Positions 17,770 through 26,365 of a stretch of 40,851 bases of DNA are shown here, piece by piece (within the stretch, counting starts at the first letter, position 1; the number at the start of each line of letters is the position of its first letter). Under the pieces are notes generated by a model. That model was not told where the DNA came from, searched no databases, and worked only from the letters and a program-made list of their open reading frames with translations. Position numbers and translations under genes: made by a program. Source of the DNA: Deltaproteobacteria bacterium. Lineage in GTDB: Bacteria; Desulfobacterota; Desulfomonilia; UBA1062. The stretch is from the NCBI GenBank assembly GCA_029547185.1, contig JAKPPU010000118.1, positions 1 to 40,851 of the forward strand. The letters are read 5' to 3'.

Positions 17770-18508
17770 AGAACAGAAACTCAACCCCAAGGTCAGGACC
17801 AAGGTCATCAACGAGTTCTCACCGCTGATCAAGTACATCGCCAGCCGTATCGCTATCCGGCTCCCTCCCCACATCGACCTGAACGACCTCATCAATGCAG
17901 GGGTCATAGGCCTCATTGACGCCATCGAGAAATTCGATGCATCGAAGCAGATCAAGTTCAAGACCTATGCCGAGTTCAGGATCAGAGGCGCCATCCTCGA
18001 CGAGCTCCGCTCCATGGACTGGGTCCCGCGCTCGGTGCGGCAGAAGGCCAGGAAGGTCGAGGATGCCTATGCGCGTCTCGAGTTCACCCTCGGAAGGCCT
18101 GCCAGCGACGAAGAAGTGGCCAGCGAGATGAAGATCGACATCGATACCTTCCACAAGCTCCTTTCAGAGACGGCGTCCGTGTCTCTCCTGAGTCTGGACG
18201 ACCTCGGTGAAGACGACTCCGATCTCTCGAAGAGAAATCTCCTCGAATACATCCTCCAGGACGAAAAGGACTGGCCCTCCCACAAGCTCCGGTATGCCGA
18301 AGTGAGGGAGATCGTGGCAAAGGGGATTCAATCGCTGCCCGAAAAGGAGCGCATGGTCATTTCCCTGTACTATTACGACGAGCTCACCATGAAGGAAATC
18401 GGGTATGTGCTGAAGTTTACGGAATCGAGGGTCTCCCAGATCCACACCAAGGCAATCTTGAGACTGAGATCGAAGATGCAGAAGCTCTTCAAGGAGATCA
18501 GGGTTTAA
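17738..18508 (+). CDS. fliA: Flagellar sigma factor FliA (sigma-28)
   Basis: Alternative sigma factor of 256 residues that directs late flagellar and chemotaxis transcription. Region 2 is visible around DLINAGVIGLIDAIEKFD and FKTYAEFRIRGAILDELRSM, followed by WVPRSVRQKARKV. The region 4 helix-turn-helix is YYYDELTMKEIGYVLKFTES, then RVSQIHTKAI. The start ATG is inside the end of fleN with AAGGGA at suitable spacing. It is the fifth gene of the operon. No anti-sigma factor FlgM is encoded nearby. No sigma-28 promoter match was noticed in the gaps of this operon. Confidence 0.97.
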   Translation: MQDIAFPDLTEEQKLNPKVRTKVINEFSPLIKYIASRIAIRLPPHIDLNDLINAGVIGLIDAIEKFDASKQIKFKTYAEFRIRGAILDELRSMDWVPRSVRQKARKVEDAYARLEFTLGRPASDEEVASEMKIDIDTFHKLLSETASVSLLSLDDLGEDDSDLSKRNLLEYILQDEKDWPSHKLRYAEVREIVAKGIQSLPEKERMVISLYYYDELTMKEIGYVLKFTESRVSQIHTKAILRLRSKMQKLFKEIRV

Positions 18509-18558
18509 AGATTTGCCGGTGAAAATACGATGAAGCGAAAAAGACTGCGGAGGCGCCT

Positions 18559-18942
18559 ATGGCGGTAGATAAGAGCATAAAGATCCTCGTCGTGGATGAC
18601 TTCTCTACCATGCGCAGGATCGTGAAAAACATCTTGAGACAGCTGAACTTCAACAACATCATCGAGGCCGATGACGGCTCTACTGCGCTGGATGTCCTTC
18701 AGAGAGAAAAGATCGACATGGTGGTCTCCGACTGGAACATGCCGAAGATGACCGGTCTCGAGCTCCTCAAGGCGGTGAGATCGGATGACTCACTCAAGGA
18801 CATCCCCTTCCTCATGGTGACGGCAGAGGCCCAGCAGGAAAATATCATCGAGGCAGTCAAATCCGGAGTAAGCAACTACATCGTCAAGCCCTTTACCGCC
18901 GAAACTCTGGGGCAGAAGATCAACCAGATATTCAGCAGATAA
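18559..18942 (+). CDS. cheY: CheY chemotaxis response regulator
   Basis: Single-domain receiver of 127 residues. The acidic pocket is D13 and D14, the phosphoacceptor is D58 in VVSDWNMPKMTG, the switch residues are T88 and Y107, and the conserved lysine is K110 in IVKPFT. The close match to classical CheY (DFSTMRRIVKNIL, then WNMPKMTGLELL) suggests it binds the flagellar switch. The ribosome binding site GGAGG lies upstream of the ATG. It sits inside the flagellar operon, 50 bases after fliA. Confidence 0.96.
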   Translation: MAVDKSIKILVVDDFSTMRRIVKNILRQLNFNNIIEADDGSTALDVLQREKIDMVVSDWNMPKMTGLELLKAVRSDDSLKDIPFLMVTAEAQQENIIEAVKSGVSNYIVKPFTAETLGQKINQIFSR

Positions 18943-18952
18943 GGGGGGAGTC

Positions 18953-19567
18953 GTGGAAAGCCCGTCCGAGAAAAAGGCTGAGCTTGACAAAGACGGGATC
19001 GCCTTCGACATCAACGAAGCAGAGCTCGACAAAGACACGGCGTCTTTCCTCGATCTTTCCGGAGCAGGAGAAGATGCATCGGGCGATTCACCCCAAATTG
19101 CCGCACAGGCTGCCCCCAAGCAAGAGAAAACCTCCAGACGCCGCTTAATCCTTTATGGCTCGATTATCTCGGGCGCCGTCCTTGTCCTGCTCATATCCGG
19201 CATGACCGCATATCATTTTCTGAACAGACACGAGGCCGAGATTCCAGAGGCTTATAAGAAGCCGCCCGAGACTCCCGGCCTCCATTCGCCCCAGGGAGAG
19301 ATCGTCCTCGATCCCATCATGGTCCTCTACAATTCCAGGAATCCCAGGGAGTCGGGAGTCCTGCTCGCTCAGGTGAGCTTGCATGTCAATCCTGAGATTG
19401 CGTACAATATCGGAAACCGGATGTTCGATATCCGGAACCTCATTTCCCAGAGACTCTCTGCCAATGCCGAGGTCTATTCGAAAGACGAACTGTCAGCCAT
19501 GCTCCGTGAAGACCTGAAATCCCTCAATGTCAGGGACGTGGCATTCGTACAGTTCGAGAAACGGTAA
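18953..19567 (+). CDS. FliL-like flagellar basal-body-associated protein
   Basis: Protein of 204 residues with an acidic cytoplasmic N-terminus (1-62), one transmembrane helix (about 65-90) and a periplasmic C-terminal domain. The end of the protein (MFDIRNLISQRLSANAEVYS, then AMLREDLKSLNVRDVAFVQF) has the pattern of the FliL C-terminus, in which a helix leads to a short strand near the end. FliL supports stator function at the motor. The N-terminus is longer than usual and contains AELDKD twice, at 9-14 and 23-28. The start is GTG with the strong GGGGGGAG upstream. The FliL call is by pattern and context and is less certain than its neighbours. Confidence 0.65.
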   Translation: MESPSEKKAELDKDGIAFDINEAELDKDTASFLDLSGAGEDASGDSPQIAAQAAPKQEKTSRRRLILYGSIISGAVLVLLISGMTAYHFLNRHEAEIPEAYKKPPETPGLHSPQGEIVLDPIMVLYNSRNPRESGVLLAQVSLHVNPEIAYNIGNRMFDIRNLISQRLSANAEVYSKDELSAMLREDLKSLNVRDVAFVQFEKR

Positions 19568-19623
19568 GCGGCATGAGAGCACATGACCGGACCCGTACGA
19601 AAAACAATCGATAAGGGTATGAT

Positions 19624-21528
19624 ATGGAATTGGCAAGAATTGACGAGATGATAGCTTCCGAAGATTCCTCCCTGAGGAGGGAGGCGGCGACCCTGCTTGC
19701 AGAATTCGATGCAGAGGAAGTCTCCGACAGGCTTGCCGAGCTGCTCAAGGACCATAACAACGGGGTCAGGGACGCTGCCCAGAACTCGATCATCATGCTG
19801 GGGGGCAAACCCCTCGTCGAGAAGATGGTCCCGCTGCTCTCCCTCGAAGACCCTGCCATCCGGAACGCGGCCGTCGACATCTTGAGAAAAATAGGTCTCG
19901 ACGGATTGGATACCCTTCACGCTTTCGCAAAAGACTCAAACGACAACGTGCGACTGTTCATCCTCGACATCCTCGGCACCATCGGGAGCCACGAGAGCCT
20001 CGGCACCCTGATCGAGGGGCTCTACGATACGAACCCCAATGTGCGCAATGCCTCGGTCATCTCTCTCGGCGAGCTCGGCGAGCCTCAGTCCTTCGAGCAC
20101 CTTCGCGCGCTCATCAATGACGAGGAGTGGATCCGCTTTTCCGTTATCGAGGCCCTTGCCAGCATCCCCCACGAGGGGGTCGTCGGTTTTCTCCTGGAAG
20201 AGCTGGGCCGATGGTCCAACGATGAGATCACCACATGCGCCATTCTCGAGACCCTCGGGAAGATAGGCTCGAAAGATTCGGTACGGCCGCTGATGGACAT
20301 GCTCGAAAAATCGGATGAATATATCGCGATCTCGATTGCCCAGACACTGCTCGCCATCATGTCCGGTGAAGATATCGCGGCTCTCGATCCCAGCGACAGA
20401 TCCCGCCTCAAACGCGTCCTCGAGAGGTGCCTCCTGGATGCGGAAGATGAGTTCCTTCACAACATCCTTTCGGCAATGGGCATTATCGGCGATACCGGGA
20501 GCGCTGAGAAGATCGTGGATCTGGCGAGAAGGATCGATCCGGATCACGAGCAGGAGAAATGGGAGGACATCAAGGATGCCCTCATCGAGCTTGGTGACGC
20601 TTCCCTGATGGTGAATCTCCTCGATGACGACGAAAAGAGCAGAATCCTCTCCTCGGAGATCCTCGGCAGAATCGGGGGCGAAAAGGAAGGTGAAGAGCTT
20701 TCCGCAAGGATACTCTCGCAAGAGGGCTATGTGAAAAGGGCCATGACCGATGCACTCGCACATATCGGAGGTCCGGGCTCCAGGGCAACCCTGCTCCGTC
20801 TCATCCACGACCAGGACGGGCATGTGGTGACGTCTTCCCTCCAGGCCCTGGGAGAACTCGGCAATCCGGAGGACATCGACGAGCTACGAGGATTCTTGCG
20901 GCATCCCTATCCCGACGTCAGAGGAACCGCACTGGAGGCTATCGCCCGGATCGGCGCCGACAAGGCGGAAAAATGCTTCCTCTCCCTTACGGAAGATCCC
21001 GACCCCGAAATCAGGATCATGGCCATTGTCGGTCTCGAAAGGATCAAGAGTGCCTGCCTTTCCGATACGGCCGCCCGCATGCTTGAGGATCGGGACTGGA
21101 GAGTGTGCATGGCCGCCCTCAAGATCGTCAGGGATGAGATGCTCCCGATGGAAAACGGCCTGCTCGCCACGCTCCTGAATAACGAACACGATGAAATCCG
21201 GCATCTTGCCATCGGCATCGTGGGCCAGAAGAGGATAGGCGAGCTGAGACCCTTGCTTGAAGACGCCATCTCGGGCGATAAGATGTGGACATCGTACCAT
21301 GCCATAGAATCCCTCGGGCTGTTCAGGGACGAGGATGCAAAAGCGAGGCTGCTCGCCATCCTCAAAAACGGGCCCGACTTTCTGCGCATCTCTGCGCTCA
21401 AGACCCTGGGCTTGTGGGAAGACGAATCGTTGGTCTCCGATCTGGAAATTTACATGGACGACGACAATCTCGATGTTGCCAGGGCTGCAGCCGAGGCAAT
21501 GGATAAACTGCAGGGAGTGGCCGTCTGA
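19624..21528 (+). CDS. HEAT-repeat protein of the flagellar/chemotaxis operon
   Basis: Protein of 634 residues made almost entirely of HEAT/PBS-lyase-type helical repeats of about 30 residues. Recognisable units include LREEAATLLAEF-type openings, NVRNASVISLGELGEP, YPDVRGTALEAIARIGADKA and NLDVARAAAEAM near the end. No catalytic domain, signal peptide or membrane segment was seen, so it is probably a cytoplasmic scaffold. The start is ATG 19624 with AAGGG at good spacing. Its stop codon overlaps the HDOD gene start (TGATG). Repeats of this kind bind proteins; the partner is likely to be a chemotaxis or motor protein given the context, but this is inference. Confidence 0.85.
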   Translation: MELARIDEMIASEDSSLRREAATLLAEFDAEEVSDRLAELLKDHNNGVRDAAQNSIIMLGGKPLVEKMVPLLSLEDPAIRNAAVDILRKIGLDGLDTLHAFAKDSNDNVRLFILDILGTIGSHESLGTLIEGLYDTNPNVRNASVISLGELGEPQSFEHLRALINDEEWIRFSVIEALASIPHEGVVGFLLEELGRWSNDEITTCAILETLGKIGSKDSVRPLMDMLEKSDEYIAISIAQTLLAIMSGEDIAALDPSDRSRLKRVLERCLLDAEDEFLHNILSAMGIIGDTGSAEKIVDLARRIDPDHEQEKWEDIKDALIELGDASLMVNLLDDDEKSRILSSEILGRIGGEKEGEELSARILSQEGYVKRAMTDALAHIGGPGSRATLLRLIHDQDGHVVTSSLQALGELGNPEDIDELRGFLRHPYPDVRGTALEAIARIGADKAEKCFLSLTEDPDPEIRIMAIVGLERIKSACLSDTAARMLEDRDWRVCMAALKIVRDEMLPMENGLLATLLNNEHDEIRHLAIGIVGQKRIGELRPLLEDAISGDKMWTSYHAIESLGLFRDEDAKARLLAILKNGPDFLRISALKTLGLWEDESLVSDLEIYMDDDNLDVARAAAEAMDKLQGVAV

Positions 21529-22430
21529 TGAACAGCCGTGTTCTCGATATCATAAAGGGTATCGACGATATCCCCACCCTGCCCTCCGTTGCCATGGAGG
21601 TGATGGACCTTACCCGGTCTGCCGAGGTTTCCATCAGGGAAATCTCCGAGTGCATCCACAAAGACCCGGCGCTGGCCATGCGGGTGCTGAGGATGGCGAA
21701 CTCCTCGTTCTACCGGAGGGGATCAAAGGAAATCGACACCATCCACCGGGCCATACTCATGATGGGGCTCAACGAGGTCGTCAATATCGCCACCTCCGTC
21801 TCTGTCCTTTCCATCCTGAATCCGAAAAACGATGAAAGAGAATCGCTGAGGAGAAAGCTCTGCAACCACTGCATTGCAACGGCACTCATCGCGCGGTACA
21901 TGGATAAGAAGATCCACCTGAGGGCGCAAGGCAGGGAATTTGTCGGCGGCCTGCTCCACGACATCGGCAAGATCATTTTCGACGAATACTTCCATGACCG
22001 CTTCCTCGAGGCTCACGAGCTCTCGATCAGGAAGGACTGCCCCATGTTCGAGGCAGAGAAGGAGGTCATCGGAGCCACTCACATGGACGTAGGATCTTTC
22101 CTCGCCCAGAAATGGAAGCTGCCGCCCTACCTTGCAGACATCATTCTCAACCACCACAATCCGGCAGATGCGCAGCTCAAGGATATCACGGCGCTCATAT
22201 CGATCGCAAACCTTCTGGCAAAGGCCAGGGAGATCTCCTGCGGCGGAGACACGATATCCTTCGTGCTCAAGGATCAGGGGGCATGGCTCATTCTCAAGAA
22301 GCTGGGCCATCCCATGGATACCCTCGATCTCGAGCGCATCACCTTCGAGATGGAAGACATCGGGCAAGAGGTGCAGAAGTACATCTCGACGGTGCTGGAT
22401 CAGCCTTCGGAGGGAAATGCCGATGGCTGA
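21528..22430 (+). CDS. HDOD-domain signalling protein
   Basis: Protein of 300 residues with an N-terminal HDOD domain (about 12-200; IDDIPTLPSVAMEVMDLTRS is the typical opening). It keeps the HD-like residues H114, H144-D145 (GLLHDIGK), H185 and H209-H210. HDOD proteins generally act in signalling and are usually not proven phosphodiesterases, so activity cannot be assumed. The start overlaps the HEAT gene stop as TGATG, and the 3' end overlaps cheR by 8 bases. It is part of a translationally coupled HEAT-HDOD-CheR block. Confidence 0.9.
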   Translation: MNSRVLDIIKGIDDIPTLPSVAMEVMDLTRSAEVSIREISECIHKDPALAMRVLRMANSSFYRRGSKEIDTIHRAILMMGLNEVVNIATSVSVLSILNPKNDERESLRRKLCNHCIATALIARYMDKKIHLRAQGREFVGGLLHDIGKIIFDEYFHDRFLEAHELSIRKDCPMFEAEKEVIGATHMDVGSFLAQKWKLPPYLADIILNHHNPADAQLKDITALISIANLLAKAREISCGGDTISFVLKDQGAWLILKKLGHPMDTLDLERITFEMEDIGQEVQKYISTVLDQPSEGNADG

Positions 22431-23283
22431 CTTCCTCGATCCGGTGGCTTCCCAGATGTCGGATGAGACCTTCCTCCTGCTCAGAGACCTTATCTATGAG
22501 CATTCCGGGATCTACTTCTCCGACAACAAAAAGGCCCAGCTCGAAAACAGGCTCTCCCTGCGGCTCAAGGCGAACAACCTCCCCGACTACGACAAGTATT
22601 ACTACATGCTCAAATACGACCCTCAGGCGTCGAGAGAGCTGAAGGCCTTATTCGATTCGGTAACCACGAACGAAACGAGCTTCTTCAGGAGCCCTCCCCA
22701 GATCCAGGCTTTCCAGGAAAAGGCCCTGCCCGAGATCATCCAGCACCGGCTCGAAAAAGGGGAGAAGGTCCTGAGGCTCTGGTCGGCCGGATGCTCCACC
22801 GGGGATGAACCCTATACCATGGGCATCATCCTCAAAGAGGTTCTCAAAGACAGGCTCAGTGAGTGGGATGTGAAAATCTATGCCAGCGACATCAGCGAAA
22901 AGGCGCTGAAGTCCGCCCGGGCGTCGACATACAACGAGTACACCTTACGATCGGTACCTCCCGAGATAAAGAAAAATTACTTCATCCAGAACGGACCCTT
23001 GTTCACTGTCTGCGACGAGATACGCTCCCTCGTCGAGCTTCAGTATTTGAACTTCAACGACGCAAAGCGCGTCAAGCTCATGAGGGGCTTCGACATCATC
23101 TTCTGCAGGAACGTTCTCATCTATTTCGATGATGCTGCAAAGAAGAATTTCGTGGCTCAGCTCTATGACAATCTGAACCCCGGAGGATACCTTTTCATCG
23201 GCCACTCGGAATCTCTCCACAACATCTCGAGAGCATTCAAGCTGGTGCATTTTCCTGGCGCCCTGGGATACAAAAAGGAATAG
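22423..23283 (+). CDS. cheR: Chemotaxis protein methyltransferase CheR
   Basis: SAM-dependent methyltransferase of 286 residues that methylates glutamates of chemoreceptors. An N-terminal helical domain (about 8-75, including LRDLIYEHSGIYFSDNKK) precedes the catalytic domain, with VTTNETSFFRSP, the SAM-binding LWSAGCSTGDEPYTMG, YASDISEKAL and IIFCRNVLIYFD. The open frame begins further upstream, but the family N-terminus and a ribosome binding site (AGGG) point to ATG 22423. ATG 22417 is also possible. No cheB, cheA or cheW lies in the window, so its receptor system must be elsewhere. Confidence 0.96.
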   Translation: MADFLDPVASQMSDETFLLLRDLIYEHSGIYFSDNKKAQLENRLSLRLKANNLPDYDKYYYMLKYDPQASRELKALFDSVTTNETSFFRSPPQIQAFQEKALPEIIQHRLEKGEKVLRLWSAGCSTGDEPYTMGIILKEVLKDRLSEWDVKIYASDISEKALKSARASTYNEYTLRSVPPEIKKNYFIQNGPLFTVCDEIRSLVELQYLNFNDAKRVKLMRGFDIIFCRNVLIYFDDAAKKNFVAQLYDNLNPGGYLFIGHSESLHNISRAFKLVHFPGALGYKKE

Positions 23284-23290
23284 CGAACTC

Positions 23291-23665
23291 ATGGATAAAA
23301 TACTCATCGTAGACGACTCGGCGACAGTCAGGAAGCTCCTGGTTCACACCTTGAGGCCGAAGAATTACCGCTGCATCGAGGCCTGCGACGGATTCGACGC
23401 CCTCGAGAAGCTGGCCCAGCACCCGGACACGAGGCTCATCATCTCGGACCTCAACATGCCCAACATGGACGGCATAGAGCTCATAGCGAACATACGGCAG
23501 AATCTGCAGTACAAGGACCTCCCGATCATCATGCTCACGACTGAGGCATCTCAGGACAACAGGAAGCTCGCCTTCGATGCGGGCGCCAACCTCTACCTCG
23601 TGAAGCCCTCGCCCGCGCACATCATCCTCTTCAAGGTCCAAAGCCTTCTCGAAGCCGACAAGTGA
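23291..23665 (+). CDS. Single-domain response regulator (CheY/PilH-like)
   Basis: Receiver-only protein of 124 residues with acidic pocket D8 and D9, phosphoacceptor D53 in IISDLNMPNMDG, T83 in MLTTEAS and the lysine in LVKPSP. It starts 7 bases after cheR and ends the operon. It differs from the first CheY of the operon and could be a phosphate sink or serve another output; the sequence does not decide this. Directly downstream is the repeat-rich gap. Confidence 0.92.
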   Translation: MDKILIVDDSATVRKLLVHTLRPKNYRCIEACDGFDALEKLAQHPDTRLIISDLNMPNMDGIELIANIRQNLQYKDLPIIMLTTEASQDNRKLAFDAGANLYLVKPSPAHIILFKVQSLLEADK

Positions 23666-23775
23666 GCGTTCAGGGCAATCCCTTATCGCTATCTTCTTAT
23701 CCCATAAGGCATAAAACTCAGCTCTCCTCCCTGGTACATTCATAGAACACATCAAGAAAGACATACTCGGTGGAG

Positions 23776-23970
23776 AGGGAGCCGGGGGAGCCCTTCCTTC
23801 ACCAGAATCACTTGTTTGTTTGCATCCTATGGCTTGCCTTACGGGCGACCCCGTAAACTCGCCTCCCTTAAGGGAGGCTCAAACAATACGGGGTCAAGAG
23901 CCCTCCAGGCTTCGCCATGGATGCAAATCAAAAAGTGCTCAATGGTTCATCCAGGACCCCCCGGCTCCCT
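23776..23970. repeat. Nested long inverted repeat (about 195 bases)
   Basis: Four pairs of complementary segments nest around one centre. The outer pair AGGGAGCCGGGGG at 23776-23788 pairs with 23958-23970, 13 bases perfect. A second pair at 23821-23838 (TGCATCCTATGGC) pairs with 23908-23927 with small bulges. A third at 23843-23855 (GACCCCGTA core) pairs with 23887-23903. The centre is the perfect palindrome GCCTCCCTTAAGGGAGGC at 23861-23878. As RNA or single-stranded DNA it would fold into a long interrupted hairpin. It has no open frame of note. It could be a palindromic miniature element or a bidirectional terminator between the convergent response-regulator and radC genes. Confidence 0.7.
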
Positions 23971-23998
23971 TGGCACGCTCTCAGAAGTATAGCAACCC

Positions 23999-24088
23999 GT
24001 CATTCCCGCAAAAGCGGAAATCCAGCGGATCCTGGGCTCCCTGAATTATCCCGGCCGAATTCATCCCTGCTGAGGCGGAGGCAGGGAT
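23999..24088. repeat. Two REP-like hairpins of the CATTCCCGC type
   Basis: The first, at 23999-24025, reads GTCATTCCCGC, four A residues, then GCGGAAATCCAG. This is the form of dispersed intergenic palindromes found in many proteobacteria, with one mismatch in an 8-base stem. The second, at 24063-24088, is a perfect 8-base stem ATCCCTGC/GCAGGGAT with a 10-base loop. Together with the nested repeat just before, they fill most of 23666-24115, where no gene was found. A convergent intergenic position is typical for such repeats. Confidence 0.65.
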
Positions 24089-24115
24089 TACAGCTTTTTC
24101 GATTCCGACAGGGCA

Positions 24116-24808
24116 TCAATACTGGATCGTTCTCCCCAGCTTGATGCTGTAGGCCTTGTCTCTCGTCACGATGATGTGGTCGTGCACAGCGATGCCGAGT
24201 GATTCGCCCAGCTCCGAGAGGGAGCGGGTGAGACGCTCGTCGTGGGATGAAGGTGACAAGGTGCCCGACGGATGATTGTGCACGAGGATAAGGGCGGATG
24301 CGCCCTTCATGAGGGCGGTTTTGAAGACCTCGCGGGGATAGACATGGGCCGTGTTCACGGTGCCTTCGGAGAGACGCTCGATATGGATGAGATGCCCTGC
24401 CGAATTGAGGCACAGGAGCATGAAGTGCTCGCTCTTTTCTCCTCCGATCTCGGCCTGCATATATCTGATCACGGCCTCGGGGTTGTCCAGGGCAACTGCG
24501 GCGTCCTCGCCTTCAGGGACCAGATACCTTACGATGCATTCCTTGACGAGCTTGATGAGGGTGCTCGTATACTCTCCCACCCCTTTGCTCTCTTCGAGAT
24601 CGCCGAAGGACCCGTCGAAGACCCTCCGCAGCGTTCCGGCCTGCCTGATCATCTCCTTGGCGAGGGGCTTCGTGTCCTTTTTCGGAATGGCATACCCGAG
24701 AAGCAGCTCGAGAAGCTCATAATCCTGGAGCGCATCCCTGCCGCCCTTCCTGAAACGCTCCCGGAGCCTGTGCCTGTGCCCGAGGTAATGGGGCGTGCTC
24801 TCCTTCAT
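24116..24808 (-). CDS. radC: RadC-like JAB/MPN-domain protein
   Basis: Protein of 230 residues. The N-terminal helix-hairpin-helix-like region (1-95) includes YELLELLLGYAIPKKDTKPL and GVGEYTSTLIK. The C-terminal JAB/MPN metalloprotease-like domain has the motif HNHPSG, with H177 and H179 as metal ligands and D190 following in SPSSHD. The cellular role of RadC is not settled; the old link to DNA repair in E. coli was not upheld. It starts immediately after the stop of the radical SAM gene, with GGGGGGAG upstream as ribosome binding site, and is probably the last gene of that operon. Confidence 0.93.
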   Translation of the reverse strand: MKESTPHYLGHRHRLRERFRKGGRDALQDYELLELLLGYAIPKKDTKPLAKEMIRQAGTLRRVFDGSFGDLEESKGVGEYTSTLIKLVKECIVRYLVPEGEDAAVALDNPEAVIRYMQAEIGGEKSEHFMLLCLNSAGHLIHIERLSEGTVNTAHVYPREVFKTALMKGASALILVHNHPSGTLSPSSHDERLTRSLSELGESLGIAVHDHIIVTRDKAYSIKLGRTIQY

Positions 24809-26365
24809 TCACTCCCCCCCGCTCTGCCTGCATACGGCAGCAGGTGAGGAGAAATCCCACGGCAGGACCTCGTCCGCGTTGCGCTCTCTTAAGGCGTAGT
24901 AATCGGGGTTGCGCGGCCACTCCTTGAGGATCCCCTGCCACTTCGACTGAGGCTCCCCCGCCATCCTGGCAAGGACGTCGAGGACCCTCCGGTCGCCGCG
25001 GGCGATCATTCCCTGCAGATAAGCCCACTTCGGACCTTCAAAGCTCACCGAGACATTGCTCTGGGAGCTTAAGCCCCTGGCGATCTTCCGTATCCTCTTT
25101 TTCGCCTCTGCCGGCTCGATCATGCCCACCCTCTCGTAGCGGGAATGGGGCTTGGGAACCATCGTGTTGATGCTTACCGACACCTTGCCCATCCTCCTGT
25201 TCCCTTTCGAAACGAGAATGAAGACCTGCCTGATGCGCTTCACGAGGTCGATGACGGCATCGATATCCGCCGGTTCCTCTCCGGGGACGCCCACCATGAA
25301 ATAGAGCTTGATATCCCGTATCCCGCTCTTCACGAGCGAGGTGACGTCGTCGAGGATCGCCTCGTTGCTCACGACCTTGCCCAGCGAGGAACGCAGGGAG
25401 TCCGAACCCGTCTCGGGCGCGAGGGTCACCCCGCCAACCCGGGACTCTTTCAGGTAATGGAGGAGATCGTCGGAGATCATGCCGAGGCGCAGAGACGGAG
25501 GAGCGATCTTCAAACCCATCGAATCGATCTCGGAGAGGATCGTGGAAAGCTGGGGGTGGTTGTTGAGCGACGTGCTCACGAGACCGAGCTTTTTCCCGGA
25601 ATGAGAGGCCTTTTCGAACACGCCCTTCAAGTTCGATACATCGACGGGCCTAAACGGGGAGTAGATCTCCCGGGCGGTGCAGAACTTGCAGCGGTACGGG
25701 CATCCGCGGGCTATCTCCAGCAGGAACATGTCCGCAAACACGGTCCTGTTCGTGAGGATGACCGAGTAGCCCGGGTCCTCGAAGGGCTCGACAACGGAGA
25801 TGCCCGGCCTCTTTCCCTCGAACCCCCGTATCGCATCGCCCTCGTAGACAGGCGTCGTAAGCTCGGGGATATAGACGCCTTGCGTCTTCTGCAGCCTCTC
25901 GAGGAACTCGCCCCGGCCCGTGCTCTGCGAGAAGGCATTCTGGAGGGCATCTGCCAGGGGCTCGCCCTCTCCGAGGAAGCACGCGTCGAGGACTTCTGCC
26001 ACCGGCTCCGGGTTTATGGTCGCGGCTGCCCCGCCTGCCAGGACGATGGGCCCGTTCGGGCGGTCCTTCGAGAGGAGAGGGATGCTGTTGCTCTTGAGGA
26101 TATGGAGCATGTTGACCCAGTCGAGCTCGTAGGAGACGCTGAAAGAGACGACCTGGAACTCCCGGAGAGGCCGCGAGGATTCCACGGAGCGCTCGAAGTC
26201 CGTGAAAAAGCGTTCGCATACGATACCCGGGTGGGCGTTCAGCACCCGGTACATCGTGTGCAGTCCGAGGTTGGACATGCCCACGAAGTAGGTGTTGGGG
26301 TACACGAGGGCAACGCTTAATCTGCCCCCCGGATCCTTGCGGATCGCACCTTTTTCATCCAACAT
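24809..26365 (-). CDS. B12-binding-like radical SAM protein
   Basis: Protein of 518 residues. The N-terminal region (about 15-145) resembles a B12-binding-type Rossmann domain (LSVALVYPNTYFVGMSNLG, then VLAGGAAATINPEPVA). The radical SAM core has the cluster motif CPYRCKFC (C222, C226, C229), followed by the barrel motifs LVSTSLNNHP and TLAPETGSDSLRSSLGK. It probably carries a 4Fe-4S cluster and cleaves SAM; the substrate is unknown. The start ATG overlaps the 3' end of the NtrX-like gene by 11 bases, indicating coupling. The functional link to the two-component pair is not obvious. Confidence 0.85.
   Translation of the reverse strand: MLDEKGAIRKDPGGRLSVALVYPNTYFVGMSNLGLHTMYRVLNAHPGIVCERFFTDFERSVESSRPLREFQVVSFSVSYELDWVNMLHILKSNSIPLLSKDRPNGPIVLAGGAAATINPEPVAEVLDACFLGEGEPLADALQNAFSQSTGRGEFLERLQKTQGVYIPELTTPVYEGDAIRGFEGKRPGISVVEPFEDPGYSVILTNRTVFADMFLLEIARGCPYRCKFCTAREIYSPFRPVDVSNLKGVFEKASHSGKKLGLVSTSLNNHPQLSTILSEIDSMGLKIAPPSLRLGMISDDLLHYLKESRVGGVTLAPETGSDSLRSSLGKVVSNEAILDDVTSLVKSGIRDIKLYFMVGVPGEEPADIDAVIDLVKRIRQVFILVSKGNRRMGKVSVSINTMVPKPHSRYERVGMIEPAEAKKRIRKIARGLSSQSNVSVSFEGPKWAYLQGMIARGDRRVLDVLARMAGEPQSKWQGILKEWPRNPDYYALRERNADEVLPWDFSSPAAVCRQSGGE

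Noticed and set aside
25145..26320. Long plus-strand frame opposite the radical SAM gene
   Set aside because: It has the composition of a GC-rich antisense shadow and no domain; the minus-strand protein has a clear Cys cluster and barrel motifs.
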